Assembly (NCBI GenBank): GCA_017889585.1
Contig: JAGFZX010000017.1
Coordinates: forward strand, 19,240 to 83,239
DNA length: 64,000 nucleotides
Origin: Bacillota bacterium
GTDB taxonomy: Bacteria; Bacillota; Negativicutes; DSM-13327
Reading direction: 5' to 3'
Position numbers and translations under genes: made by a program. Within the stretch, counting starts at the first letter, position 1, and each line of letters opens with the position of its first letter. Under the pieces are notes generated by a model that saw nothing but the letters and a program-made list of their open reading frames with translations, did no database searches and was not told the origin of the DNA. This document shows, in pieces, positions 35,171-44,066 of this stretch.

Positions 35171-35899
35171 ATGATAAACATACTAAAAAAAATTATTTAT
35201 ACTGGTATTGTGACTGAAAAATATGATGGTGGTCAGGTTCCAGCAAGCTTTCGTGGTGAAGTGGTAGTAGACAATAAAGTTTGCAGTGATTGCCAGGTGT
35301 GCGCTATGGTTTGTCCGACAAAAGCCATTATTATCACAGGGCAAGAGATGATTGTTAATCATAATGCCTGTATTTTTTGCGGACGATGTGTACAGCATTG
35401 TGAAGCACAGCAGATCAGGCATTCTGATAATTATAAGCTAGCTACATTATCTGGCAGCTTAGCTGATCATACAGGTAACTTACTAGCAGAAAGAATCAGG
35501 GATATACTTGGTCGTTCACTGCATATTAGACATGTGGATGTTGGTTCATGTAATGCCTGCGATTTTGAAATGGGCGCCTTGAGTAATCCTATCTATGATT
35601 TGCAACAGTATGGTATTGATTTTGTCCCTTCACCGCGGCATGCTGATATGCTGATGGTTACAGGGGTGGTTACTCGGAATTTAACCCAGGCTTTATTGAT
35701 GACATATGAGGCTGTGCCTAATCCCAAAATTGTTATGGCAGTTGGTGCATGCGCTGCTAGTGGTCAGGTTTTCGGCAGCAGTTATGCTGTTCGAGGAGCA
35801 GTCGATGAACTAGTACCTGTAGATATTTATGTGCCAGGTTGTCCGCCTAGACCACAGGCCTTGCTTTATGGTTTGCTATTAGCCATGGATAAACTTTAA
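35171..35899 (+). CDS. hyfI: Fused ferredoxin and hydrogenase small subunit (HyfH-HyfI / NuoI-NuoB)
   Basis: The product is 242 aa. Residues about 30-80 hold two 4Fe-4S motifs (Cys38, 41, 44, 48 and Cys67, 70, 73, 77), as in HycF/HyfH. From about residue 115 a NuoB-like domain follows with GSCNACDFE, VGACAASG and VPGCPPRPQALL, which bind the proximal cluster. In enterobacteria these are two proteins; here one short polypeptide wires the active site to its electron partner. No formate dehydrogenase gene is adjacent, so the donor may be ferredoxin or a CO/formate enzyme encoded elsewhere. It is the last gene of the operon. Confidence 0.9.
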   Translation: MINILKKIIYTGIVTEKYDGGQVPASFRGEVVVDNKVCSDCQVCAMVCPTKAIIITGQEMIVNHNACIFCGRCVQHCEAQQIRHSDNYKLATLSGSLADHTGNLLAERIRDILGRSLHIRHVDVGSCNACDFEMGALSNPIYDLQQYGIDFVPSPRHADMLMVTGVVTRNLTQALLMTYEAVPNPKIVMAVGACAASGQVFGSSYAVRGAVDELVPVDIYVPGCPPRPQALLYGLLLAMDKL

Positions 35900-35921
35900 T
35901 GGGATATAAGTGAAGAATAAT

Positions 35922-36020
35922 AATTAATCGCAAAGGTAATAATGGTTTAATTTTACCAATTTTCATGTGTCCTTAGTGTCTTTTGCGGTTCGAAATGAAG
36001 TGCTAGCGTTTTTCTTACCA
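35922..36020. repeat. Decayed intergenic repeat (family C plus a family B tail)
   Basis: An AATCGCAAAGG start and a CCTTAGTGTCTTTTGCGGTTCG end resemble the family C style seen at 24648. They run into GTGCTAGCGTTTTTCTTA, a fragment of the family B end. No hairpin of terminator quality is present in the 208 bases between the hydrogenase operon and ridA. Confidence 0.5.
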
Positions 36021-36107
36021 AATTTTACAGGATTTTTTTTCTTTTCATCGAAAAGACTAATAGAGAGTTAATCTTAAAAAATGTCAATGTCAAGGAGGTA
36101 TCATTAT

Positions 36108-36491
36108 ATGAAAACTGTAATTAATACTAATGGAGCACCTCAAGCCATTGGGCCTTATTCCCAGGCAATTAAGGCTAATGGTTTCTTATTTATCTCCGGT
36201 CAGATTCCCTTAGATCCTGTTAGCGGACAGATTGTCTATGGTGGGGTTGAACTACAGACATATCAAGTACTCAATAATTTGAAAGCCATTTTAGCCCATG
36301 AAGGTTTAAGTTTTGATAGCGTAGTAAAGACGGGTGTTTTTCTCAAGGATATGGAAGATTTCGCAGTTGTGAACAAGATTTATGCTGAATATTTTACCAA
36401 TAACCCACCAGCTCGTGCTTGTGTACAAGTCGCTAGATTACCCCGTGATGTAAGTGTGGAAATTGAAGCTATTGCAGTATATGAAAAATAA
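36108..36491 (+). CDS. ridA: RidA family reactive-imine deaminase
   Basis: The product is 127 aa, starting at ATG 36108 nine bases after AAGGAGG. Hydrolyses reactive enamine/imine intermediates from PLP enzymes, releasing ammonia. Hallmarks are the GPYSQA segment near residue 17, SGQIPLDP in the first third, and the active-site region [22 protein letters not shown] with the conserved Arg. A single-gene unit between the hydrogenase operon and a terminator. Confidence 0.95.
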   Translation: MKTVINTNGAPQAIGPYSQAIKANGFLFISGQIPLDPVSGQIVYGGVELQTYQVLNNLKAILAHEGLSFDSVVKTGVFLKDMEDFAVVNKIYAEYFTNNPPARACVQVARLPRDVSVEIEAIAVYEK

Positions 36492-36508
36492 TTGATATTT
36501 TTAACGGA

Positions 36509-36544
36509 ATTAAGCCTCAAAACCAACTGGTTTTGAGGCTTAAT
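36509..36544. terminator. Bidirectional terminator
   Basis: A 16-bp perfect stem (ATTAAGCCTCAAAACC and its complement) with loop AACT lies between convergent ridA and lgt. Confidence 0.88.
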
Positions 36545-36568
36545 TCATGAGATTAGGCAAAAAACTTT

Positions 36569-37381
36569 TTACTTGTTTTTTCTCAAATTGCCAGATTGTT
36601 TTTTAGCTTGCTCTTTGGGGTTGTTCTGTAGACCGCACCAGATAAATAGAACGCTGCCAATGATAATGATTGCTAGGCTAGTCAATTGGGCTGATTTTAA
36701 GCCAAACAGTAGTGTACCATAGTCGCCGCGTAAGTATTCTAAAAAGAAGCGTGCCAGTGAGTATAAAATGGTATATAGAATAAATACTTGGCCTTTGCCA
36801 TGATTGGTAGTTCGAAACAGTAATAATAAGACGAAGATGATAATGTCGATTTGTCCTTCCCATATTTCAGCAGGCCAAAGAGGTTGATTGCCATAGACTT
36901 GATAAGCCAGGGTTGTTGACGGATAGACTATGCCAAAAGAGCCGCCTGTTGGATGACCAAAAGCATCACCGTTTAACAAATTGGCCATGCGCCCAATAGA
37001 TTGTCCGATGATGATTGCTGGAGTTACAATATCGGCAAAGGACCAAGTATCAATATTATAGCGTTTAGTGTAGATTACGCCGGCGATTACGCCAAAGAGT
37101 ATGCCACCTTGAATGGCCATTCCTCCTTGCCAGACAAAAGGAATTTCCAATAAGTGATGACTGTAATAACCCCAGTCAAAGAAAAAAACATCCCATAACC
37201 GAGCACCAACTATACCAGATATGCCGCCATAAATTCCTATATCAATCACGTGCTGGTGCCAGCGTCCATCTTGTTTAGCTAAAAAATAGGCAGTGCATGT
37301 AGCCAAAATAATACTCAAGCTGAGTATTAGTCCATAAGCTCTAATGGGGAAATCACCGATGAAAAAGAGATATTGGTGCAT
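36569..37381 (-). CDS. lgt: Prolipoprotein diacylglyceryl transferase
   Basis: The product is 270 aa with seven transmembrane segments. It transfers diacylglycerol from phosphatidylglycerol to the lipobox cysteine of prolipoproteins. The signature GRMANLLNGDAFGHPT (normally GRxGNFxNGE) contains the essential Arg and Asn; WQGGMAIQGG and the C-terminal REYLRGDYG-like segment (LEYLRGDYG) fit the family. ATG 37381 is fixed by AGGAGG five bases upstream. The Gly-Asn of the signature reads Ala-Asn here. Confidence 0.94.
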   Translation of the reverse strand: MHQYLFFIGDFPIRAYGLILSLSIILATCTAYFLAKQDGRWHQHVIDIGIYGGISGIVGARLWDVFFFDWGYYSHHLLEIPFVWQGGMAIQGGILFGVIAGVIYTKRYNIDTWSFADIVTPAIIIGQSIGRMANLLNGDAFGHPTGGSFGIVYPSTTLAYQVYGNQPLWPAEIWEGQIDIIIFVLLLLFRTTNHGKGQVFILYTILYSLARFFLEYLRGDYGTLLFGLKSAQLTSLAIIIIGSVLFIWCGLQNNPKEQAKKQSGNLRKNK

Positions 37382-37542
37382 ATGACCTCCTAATGATTGT
37401 TCGTTACTATATATAGTATAGCAAAATATGCCTATATAATAAATGCAAAGTAGATAATGTGGTAAAAAAGGAATCAAAAATCTTTTTGGCGAATGACGAA
37501 AGAATTCTCATGTAGTAATATATATTAATAGGAGTTGATAGC

Positions 37543-38064
37543 ATGATTAGAAAAAGTTTTTTTATTATAATAGGCGTTATTATGGTGGCTTTAGGTTATT
37601 GGTATACCTTACTTGACGATGATACCAATAAGCCGTTGCCATCAAATGAAAATGGTGTAAAGGTCGGGCAAACTTTGACTCCATTTATCCTTGAAAGCTT
37701 GGATGGCTCTCAGGTGAAAGTTGGACAACCAGGAAAAATAACTGTAATCAATTTTTGGGCAACATGGTGTCCGCCCTGCGTAGAAGAAATGCCGACTTTA
37801 GAAGGATTTTCTCAAAACAATCAGCAAAAGATAGATTTTTATGCTGTTAATTTACAGGAACCAAATGGGAAAATAAGTGATTTTATGAATAAAAACCAAT
37901 ATACTATGACAGTGTTATTGGATAAAAATGGATCTATAGGGAAAAAATTTCAGGTTACTGCTATTCCGACCACTATTATCGTTAATAAACATGGGATGGT
38001 CAAATATCGTAAGTCTGGTGCTATGACGAGGATTGAAATTGAGGGCATAATAAATAGTCTGTAG
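37543..38064 (+). CDS. TlpA/ResA-type membrane-anchored thioredoxin
   Basis: The product is 173 aa. An N-terminal anchor (residues 4-22) is followed by a thioredoxin fold with the redox motif WCPPC and cis-Pro loop TAIPTT. It acts outside the cytoplasmic membrane to reduce disulfides, for example in apocytochrome c or spore proteins. AGGAG lies about nine bases before ATG 37543. It is followed nine bases later by CcdA, its expected electron donor. Confidence 0.92.
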   Translation: MIRKSFFIIIGVIMVALGYWYTLLDDDTNKPLPSNENGVKVGQTLTPFILESLDGSQVKVGQPGKITVINFWATWCPPCVEEMPTLEGFSQNNQQKIDFYAVNLQEPNGKISDFMNKNQYTMTVLLDKNGSIGKKFQVTAIPTTIIVNKHGMVKYRKSGAMTRIEIEGIINSL

Positions 38065-38073
38065 GTGATTGAT

Positions 38074-38775
38074 ATGGATAATAATATTACCTTGATAACG
38101 GCATTTATTGCAGGGGTTATTTCTTTTTTATCACCCTGCGTATTGCCTGTTTTACCTACTTATACTGCTTTTTTAGCAGGTACAAAAACAACAGATGTAA
38201 TGGAGAGTAAGTGGGGATTTCTATTAAATGCACTTTGCTTTTTGAGTGGCTTTACGATTGTGTTCGTAGTGATGGGGGCTACTGCTTCTTATTTCGGCCA
38301 GGTATTTCTTGATTATCAAGACGTGATCCGCCAAAGTGGTGCAGTCTTCATGGTTATTATGGGATTTCATTTACTTGGTTTTCTCGAAATAACGGCTCTT
38401 CAACGTGAATATCGACCGCTATTAACCAATACCCTTCATGGACCCATCGGCGCCTTTATCTTAGGTGTGGCCTTTACAACAGGTTGGACGCCTTGTATTG
38501 GTCCGATTTTAACGTCGATCTTAGTCTATGCCAGTACCACTGCTACCCTTGGTCAAGGGGCATTATTACTATTTGTGTATGCCATGGGATTTTGTATACC
38601 TTTCTTAATTGTGGCTTTCTTATTGAACAAATATCTGTATAAAGTGAGAAGATTATATAAATGGCTGCCATTCGTGCAGCAATCATCAGGTGTAGTATTG
38701 ATTGTTGCTGGTATTATTCTATATTTTGATTTGATGCAGAAAGTATTAGGAGTTGTCTATACGGTTTATAACTAA
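38074..38775 (+). CDS. ccdA: CcdA-type thiol-disulfide transporter
   Basis: The product is 233 aa with six transmembrane segments. CcdA/DsbD-beta proteins carry reducing equivalents from cytoplasmic thioredoxin across the membrane. The catalytic cysteines are in SFLSPCVLPVLPTY (TM1) and GWTPCIGPIL (TM4). ATG 38074 has AGGTGA five bases upstream. The upstream TlpA-like gene is the likely acceptor. Confidence 0.94.
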   Translation: MDNNITLITAFIAGVISFLSPCVLPVLPTYTAFLAGTKTTDVMESKWGFLLNALCFLSGFTIVFVVMGATASYFGQVFLDYQDVIRQSGAVFMVIMGFHLLGFLEITALQREYRPLLTNTLHGPIGAFILGVAFTTGWTPCIGPILTSILVYASTTATLGQGALLLFVYAMGFCIPFLIVAFLLNKYLYKVRRLYKWLPFVQQSSGVVLIVAGIILYFDLMQKVLGVVYTVYN

Positions 38776-38875
38776 AGAATTTAATGAACAAAAAGAACAA
38801 AATATCCTCACTCCCTTTGTTTCATGCTACTATTATGTAAGAATTTTTGCAAAATATTAAAAAGGGAGTGTTTAT

Positions 38876-40276
38876 ATGAGTAAAAAACTTGCAGCATTGC
38901 TCACAGTAGGAGTAGTGTTGGCCATCTGGTTTAGTCCAGTTCCAGCAGGTCTTAAGCCTCAAGCGTGGCATTTGTTTGCCATTTTTATGGGTACTGTTGT
39001 TGGTTTTATTTTAAGTCCGATTGAAGCAGGATCTGTCGCTTTGGTTGCTCTAACATTAACGGCGTTGACCAATACTATAAAATTTAATGAAGTATTGACA
39101 GCGTTTAGTGGAGGTACTGTATGGCTTATTGTTTCGGCATTCATTTTAGCTAGAGCGTTCATTATTACTGGACTTGGTAAGCGTATCGCCTACTTGGTTA
39201 TGCGGTCCTTCGGTGATAGTAGTCTCAAGTTAGTATATTCGCTGGTTATCAGTGATATAATTATCGGGCCAGCTATTCCTTCTAACTCGGCTCGGGCAGG
39301 GGGACTTGTTTTTCCTATTGTCCAGAGTTTGGCTCATGCATTTGATTCAAAGCCAGGGGAATCATCGAGAAAAATTGGTGCTTATCTAATGACATCAGTA
39401 TGGCACATTGATTTTGTTGTTTCAGCCATGTTTATGACAGCTATGGTTGGAAATCCTATTGCCGCTGAGATGGCGAAAAAGATTTTAAATGTTGATATAA
39501 CTTGGATGAGCTGGTTTATAGCAGCCTCTGTTCCAGGGATCATCGCACTTATTACAATTCCTTATGTTCTTTATAAAATTTATCCACCTGAAATAAAAAG
39601 AACTCCAGAAGCCAAAGAAATGGCGAATAAAGTATTAAAAGAAATGGGGCCAGTCTCAAGAGGCGAAAAAATTATGATGGCCGTATTCGTTGGGCTGTTG
39701 ACTTTGTGGGCAACCGCAGAAATAACCAAACTGAACGGTACCTTAATCGCCTTCATTGGCCTTTGTGTCCTACTTGTTACCAAAGTTCTTACATGGGATC
39801 ATGTGATCAAAGAAACAAAAGCATGGGATACGTTAGTATGGGTAGGTAGCGTTATTTTAATGTCGGATTATTTGAATAAAACAGGTTTTATTCCTTGGTT
39901 TGCTAAGATACTAGAACATCAAATGGTAGGAACCAGTATGATAACAGCAGTTGTGCTGTCCTTTGTGATTTATTTATATAGTCATTATTTCTTTGCAAGT
40001 ATGTCGGCTCACATAACGTCCATGTATGGTGCGTTGATTACCCTAGGTGTTGCTTCAGGCGCACCGCCATTTATTTCGGCCTTTGTCGTAGCCATGGCTT
40101 CTAATATCTGTGGTTGTTTAACACATTTCGGCTCAGGTCCGTCACCTGTTTATTTTGGGGCAGGATATGTTGACCAAAAAACCTGGTGGAAGCTTGGCTT
40201 TTTTGTCTCCCTGATGCATATTGTTATCTGGGTGGGAATTGGTGGCATTTGGTGGAAATTTTTGGGATATTGGTAA
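38876..40276 (+). CDS. DASS-family citrate/dicarboxylate transporter
   Basis: The product is 466 aa with about 12 transmembrane segments. It is the same family as the carrier at 8872 and shares PVPAGLKPQAWHLFAIFMG near the start and GPAIPSNSARAGGLVFPI, the substrate/Na+ loop. AAAGGGAG precedes ATG 38876. The citrate lyase subunits follow 333 bases later, so citrate is the likely substrate for anaerobic citrate fermentation. A hairpin between them may set separate expression levels. Confidence 0.9.
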   Translation: MSKKLAALLTVGVVLAIWFSPVPAGLKPQAWHLFAIFMGTVVGFILSPIEAGSVALVALTLTALTNTIKFNEVLTAFSGGTVWLIVSAFILARAFIITGLGKRIAYLVMRSFGDSSLKLVYSLVISDIIIGPAIPSNSARAGGLVFPIVQSLAHAFDSKPGESSRKIGAYLMTSVWHIDFVVSAMFMTAMVGNPIAAEMAKKILNVDITWMSWFIAASVPGIIALITIPYVLYKIYPPEIKRTPEAKEMANKVLKEMGPVSRGEKIMMAVFVGLLTLWATAEITKLNGTLIAFIGLCVLLVTKVLTWDHVIKETKAWDTLVWVGSVILMSDYLNKTGFIPWFAKILEHQMVGTSMITAVVLSFVIYLYSHYFFASMSAHITSMYGALITLGVASGAPPFISAFVVAMASNICGCLTHFGSGPSPVYFGAGYVDQKTWWKLGFFVSLMHIVIWVGIGGIWWKFLGYW

Positions 40277-40609
40277 GTGAGAAATAAGAAGTGTTATATG
40301 TAATTGTTTTACACATAACACTTCTTACTTTTCAGCACAGTGGACTCATTCGACTGAAACTAGAAAGTGATACAATCTCCTTTTTATAGATATCCCTGTA
40401 GTCATAAATTACTAAAAAGAATCGGGTATTTTGAGAAGGAATTTTAGAATTTATAGCGAATTCATAAACTACAAGAAAGATGGTATCCCGTATCCTGAAT
40501 CTGAAAGATAGAGATGTTATTTGTATGTATGTATGTATAATATGTTTGGCTTAGTTTAACTATAAAAAAGTCAATGGGAAAGTAATTTTTATTGAGGATG
40601 GTGGTTTAG
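40277..40609 (+). terminator. Transporter terminator and citD upstream region
   Basis: Bases 40283-40330 form a hairpin (AGAAGTGTTAT... with its complement across an AATTGTTTT-type loop) followed by an imperfect T-run. The rest of this 333-base gap is AT-rich, with a triple GTAT repeat and TATAAT near 40530 as a possible -10. GGATGGTGG lies before citD. No other structure was identified. Confidence 0.55.
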
Positions 40610-40897
40610 ATGACTTGTATTAAGAAAACAGGGATGGCAGGGACGGTTGAATCAAATGATGTCATGATAATGATTTCGCCTGCTCAAACGAACGCAGGTA
40701 TTACTCTTAATCTGAAAAGTCCTGTTAAGAAACAGTATGGGAAAAAAATTGAAGCAGCGGTTCTTGAAGTCCTTATTAGGCGCGAAATACAGGATGTAAT
40801 TGTAGATATTAATGATCGGGGGGCACTTGATTGCACCATTTATGCCAGGGTAGATACTGCAATTGATCGGGCTATGGCTGAAGGAGAGGTGAAATAG
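40610..40897 (+). CDS. citD: Citrate lyase acyl carrier protein (gamma subunit)
   Basis: The product is 95 aa. The motif AGTVESND carries Ser15, the attachment site of the phosphoribosyl-dephospho-CoA group (equivalent to Ser14 of enterobacterial CitD). The C-terminal VDINDRGALDCTIYAR is the family signature. It starts the citD-citE-citF operon, with citE two bases downstream. The holo-protein requires CitG/CitX and acetylation by CitC, none of which are in the window. Confidence 0.95.
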   Translation: MTCIKKTGMAGTVESNDVMIMISPAQTNAGITLNLKSPVKKQYGKKIEAAVLEVLIRREIQDVIVDINDRGALDCTIYARVDTAIDRAMAEGEVK

Positions 40898-40899
40898 AG

Positions 40900-41790
40900 A
40901 TGAAGCTACGACGAAGTATGATGTTTATGCCAGGTAATAATCCAGGGATGCTGCAAAGTGCTGGAATCTATGGTACAGATACCGTAATCTTTGACTTAGA
41001 GGATTCTGTTTCCATTGGAGAAAAAGATGCGGCTCGTCACTTGGTGGCCAATGCAATTAAATATATTTCCCGTCCATGTGAAGTTGCAGTTCGTCCTAAT
41101 CATTTAAGTACACCCTACGGACTTGATGACTTAAAGGCTATTTTGCCTTCTAAACCAGATTTAATACGTTTGCCAAAAGTAGAAACGGCCGATGAGATAA
41201 AAAGAGTGGAAGAACTGATTAATGAGGCGGAAATAAAGAATAATTTCCCTGCTGGATCCATTAAAATGATGGGCGCAATTGAAACGGCTAAGGGTTTGAT
41301 GAAGGCCTATGATATCGCTACTGCAAGTCTGCGGATGGTGGCACTTGCCATTGGTGGGGAAGATTTTATAGCCGACTTGAAAACGTCTCGTACTAAAAGT
41401 GGTAGAGAACTCTTTGTCGCACGGGGGCAATTGATCCTGGCTGCTAGAGCAGCTGGTATTCAAGCCATTGATACTGTATTCTCGGATGTAAGTGATGATG
41501 AGGGGTTATTTAACGAAACGGTTATGATTAAAGAAATGGGCTTTGATGGTAAATCCATTGTCAATCCTCGTCAAATGCGGATTGTCCATGAAATATTTAC
41601 GCCGACAACTAAGGAAATTGAGTATGCTGAGCGGGTAATTGCTGCTAATAATGATGCGAAGGCTCGTGGTCTTGGTGTTGTATCACTGAATGGAAAAATG
41701 ATTGATACTCCAATCGTGGATAGAGCAGAGCGTGTTCTTGCTTATGCCGCTGCAGTAAATGGCAATAGAGGAGGAAACAATCATGAGTAA
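40900..41790 (+). CDS. citE: Citrate lyase beta subunit (citryl-ACP lyase)
   Basis: The product is 296 aa, a TIM-barrel CitE: RRSMMFMPGNNPGML at the N-terminus, DTVIFDLEDSV with the metal-binding acidic residues, and an Arg/Glu active-site pattern (MMGAIETAKG; IGGEDF). It cleaves citryl-ACP to oxaloacetate and acetyl-ACP. AGGAGAGG precedes the start. The last codons overlap the ribosome-binding region of citF. Confidence 0.95.
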   Translation: MKLRRSMMFMPGNNPGMLQSAGIYGTDTVIFDLEDSVSIGEKDAARHLVANAIKYISRPCEVAVRPNHLSTPYGLDDLKAILPSKPDLIRLPKVETADEIKRVEELINEAEIKNNFPAGSIKMMGAIETAKGLMKAYDIATASLRMVALAIGGEDFIADLKTSRTKSGRELFVARGQLILAARAAGIQAIDTVFSDVSDDEGLFNETVMIKEMGFDGKSIVNPRQMRIVHEIFTPTTKEIEYAERVIAANNDAKARGLGVVSLNGKMIDTPIVDRAERVLAYAAAVNGNRGGNNHE

Positions 41791-43282
41791 TGAAGTCGTA
41801 AAAAACTTTGCTGGTGCCTTTGCTACAATTCCTACAGGGCGGATGGTAGGACCTAAAATCTCCATGACTAAACCACATACCAATAAGGTGTTAGAATCTC
41901 TGGAACAGGCTATTGATGCAACTCAGTTACAAGATGGCATGACCATTTCTTTTCATCATCATTTCCGCAATGGTGATTATTTGCTTAATTTGGTTGTTGA
42001 TGCCATTGCTCGTAAAGGTTTTAAAGGGATCACATTGGCGACTAGCTCCTTGGCAGCCATTCATGAAGCGATTATTCCTCACTTGGAATCTGGAGTTATT
42101 ACTGCGATTCAAACAAGCGGTGTGCGAGGCAAATTAGGAGAGTATTTGACTTCTGGTAAATTGAAACAGCCAGTACTGATTCGTTCCCATGGTGGCAGAG
42201 CTCGGGCGATTGAGTGTGGTGAGCTTAAAATCGATGTAGCTTTTATTGGTGCACCAAACTGTGATAAAAATGGTAATATGAACGGTCGTGATGGTAAGTC
42301 CGCATGTGGATCCATGGGATATGCGACCATTGATGCTGCTTATGCTGATAAAGTAGTAGCCGTTACTGATAATTTAATTACAGGTCATGTTTTCCCTATT
42401 ACCATTCCTCAAACACAAGTGGATTACATTGTGGTTGTTGATAGCATTGGTGATTCTAGTAAGATTGCATCAGGGGCCCTACGGATAACGAAAGATCCAT
42501 TGCAACTATTATTGGCAGAGTTTGCTGCTAACGTTATTGAGCATTCGGGATATTTTAAAAATGATTTCTCATTACAATTAGGCAGTGGTGGCGCATCCCT
42601 AGCAGTTGCTCGCTATATTAAAGAAAAAATGCTACGGGATGGTATTGTCGGTAGCTTTGGTACAGGTGGTATCACTGGGGTATTTGTAGATATGTTAGAG
42701 CAAGGTTTATTCAAGGTATTGTACGATGTACAAAGTTTTGATATTCCTTCGATTGAGTCCATCAAAAAGAACCCTAACCATATTGAAATGTCATCCTCAT
42801 TTTATGCAAATCCTCATAACAAGGGTGCTATGGTAAATTCTCTAGATGTTGTTGTATTGAGTGCGACAGAAGTGGATTTGAATTTTAATGTGAATGTAAT
42901 TACTGATTCTAATGGAACCATTATGGGAGCATCAGGTGGACACTCTGATACAGCAGCAGGTGCTAATCTGGCAGTGGTCGTTGTACCGTTACTACGCAAT
43001 CGTCTACCCATGATTCGGGATCGAGTGCATACGATTGTAACGCCTGGCGAATCTGTTGATGTTATTGTTACTGAATATGGTATTGCCGTCAATCCATTAC
43101 GCCAAGATGTGCTGGCAAATCTGCAGAATAAAGGTTTACTCTTAAAAACCATTGAGGAATTACAGGAAATTGCTTATAGTCTAGCTGGTAAGCCCGAAGA
43201 GATTGAGGTTGGTGATGAAATTGTAGGTATTGTGGAATACCGGGATGGCACTATTCTGGATGTTATTCGCAAACCACTGTAA
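41783..43282 (+). CDS. citF: Citrate lyase alpha subunit (citrate:acetyl-ACP transferase)
   Basis: The product is 499 aa and exchanges acetyl for citryl on the acyl carrier. ATG 41783 is chosen for the GAGGAGG just upstream, giving an 8-base overlap with citE. Family blocks include ISFHHHFRNGDYL, GGRARAIECGELKIDVAFIG and SFGTGGITG. Full length compared with known CitF. It completes the three catalytic subunits of citrate lyase. Confidence 0.95.
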   Translation: MSNEVVKNFAGAFATIPTGRMVGPKISMTKPHTNKVLESLEQAIDATQLQDGMTISFHHHFRNGDYLLNLVVDAIARKGFKGITLATSSLAAIHEAIIPHLESGVITAIQTSGVRGKLGEYLTSGKLKQPVLIRSHGGRARAIECGELKIDVAFIGAPNCDKNGNMNGRDGKSACGSMGYATIDAAYADKVVAVTDNLITGHVFPITIPQTQVDYIVVVDSIGDSSKIASGALRITKDPLQLLLAEFAANVIEHSGYFKNDFSLQLGSGGASLAVARYIKEKMLRDGIVGSFGTGGITGVFVDMLEQGLFKVLYDVQSFDIPSIESIKKNPNHIEMSSSFYANPHNKGAMVNSLDVVVLSATEVDLNFNVNVITDSNGTIMGASGGHSDTAAGANLAVVVVPLLRNRLPMIRDRVHTIVTPGESVDVIVTEYGIAVNPLRQDVLANLQNKGLLLKTIEELQEIAYSLAGKPEEIEVGDEIVGIVEYRDGTILDVIRKPL

Positions 43283-43298
43283 TGAGTCTCAAGACAAT

Positions 43299-43340
43299 AA
43301 AAAGGCCGTGAAATCTTTGTAAAGATTTCACGGCCTTTTT
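43299..43340. terminator. Bidirectional terminator
   Basis: AAAAAGGCCGTGAAATCTTT and its complement form a long stem with a short loop, with A- and T-runs at the two ends. It separates citF from the convergent GntR gene. Confidence 0.92.
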
Positions 43341-43342
43341 AT

Positions 43343-44023
43343 CTAGGTTTCTGTATCCTGCATTTTTTGCAGTAATGATTGCCTAGCTGAAGCTAAATGA
43401 GTAGCAACTAGTTGTTCGGCTTTTTCATTGTCCCTGGCAATGATAGTTTGTAGGATTTCTTTATGCTCATTGATTGCCTGGGTACGCCTATCATGATTAG
43501 AGAGACTCATTGTTCGAAAACGGCCCAGATAATCTTTGAGCTGGGAGATTATGGCGGATAGGCGGGGCATTTTACTGGTATTGATCAATATGTCATGAAA
43601 GGCTTGGAAGGCATTGAGTAATGTTTCTGTATCATTATTATAGGCAGATGAATCCATTTTATCAACGGTTTCTTGCAAATTTATAATATCTTCTGGTGTT
43701 ATATTTTCCATTGCTGTTTTCACTATCAGTGGCTCTAAAGCCTGTCTAATGGCGAATATTTCAAGCATATCTTTTAGATCAATGCCTTTTACGATATCTC
43801 CCTTGCGAGGAATATTTTCTACTAGTCCTTCAAGTTCAAGCTTGCGCAAGGCTTCCCTGACAGGTGTGCGACTAATGTTGAATTTCTCAGCGTAATCTTT
43901 TTCGACAAGTCGTTCTCCAGGTTTGATCAATCCATTGATGATGGCTGTCCGTAAATATTCATAGACAACGTCTCTGATAGGTTTAATAGTATTAAAATTT
44001 ATATTGCTAAACAGATCATTCAT
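43343..44023 (-). CDS. GntR-family (FadR/FCD) transcriptional regulator
   Basis: The product is 226 aa. The winged helix domain is at about residues 15-80 (LRTAIINGLIKPGERLVEKD; ISRTPVREALRKLELEGLV). The all-helical FCD ligand domain covers about 90-220. ATG 44023 has AAAGGTGAT upstream. It lies 43 bases after the MFS gene on the same strand and faces citF. FCD regulators sense small carboxylates, so citrate lyase or the MFS carrier are plausible targets. Confidence 0.9.
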   Translation of the reverse strand: MNDLFSNINFNTIKPIRDVVYEYLRTAIINGLIKPGERLVEKDYAEKFNISRTPVREALRKLELEGLVENIPRKGDIVKGIDLKDMLEIFAIRQALEPLIVKTAMENITPEDIINLQETVDKMDSSAYNNDTETLLNAFQAFHDILINTSKMPRLSAIISQLKDYLGRFRTMSLSNHDRRTQAINEHKEILQTIIARDNEKAEQLVATHLASARQSLLQKMQDTET

Positions 44024-44066
44024 GTAATCACCTTTATCACTTTTTAGAATACTGTATCCAAATAAA

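Noticed and set aside
28595..35899. Respiratory complex I (Nuo) operon
   Set aside because: The large subunit keeps all four nickel-binding cysteines and the gene set matches hydrogenase 4, lacking NuoEFG and other complex I subunits.
43985..44066. GntR operator palindrome upstream of the FCD regulator
   Set aside because: Only short weak dyads are visible; not distinguishable from chance in AT-rich sequence.
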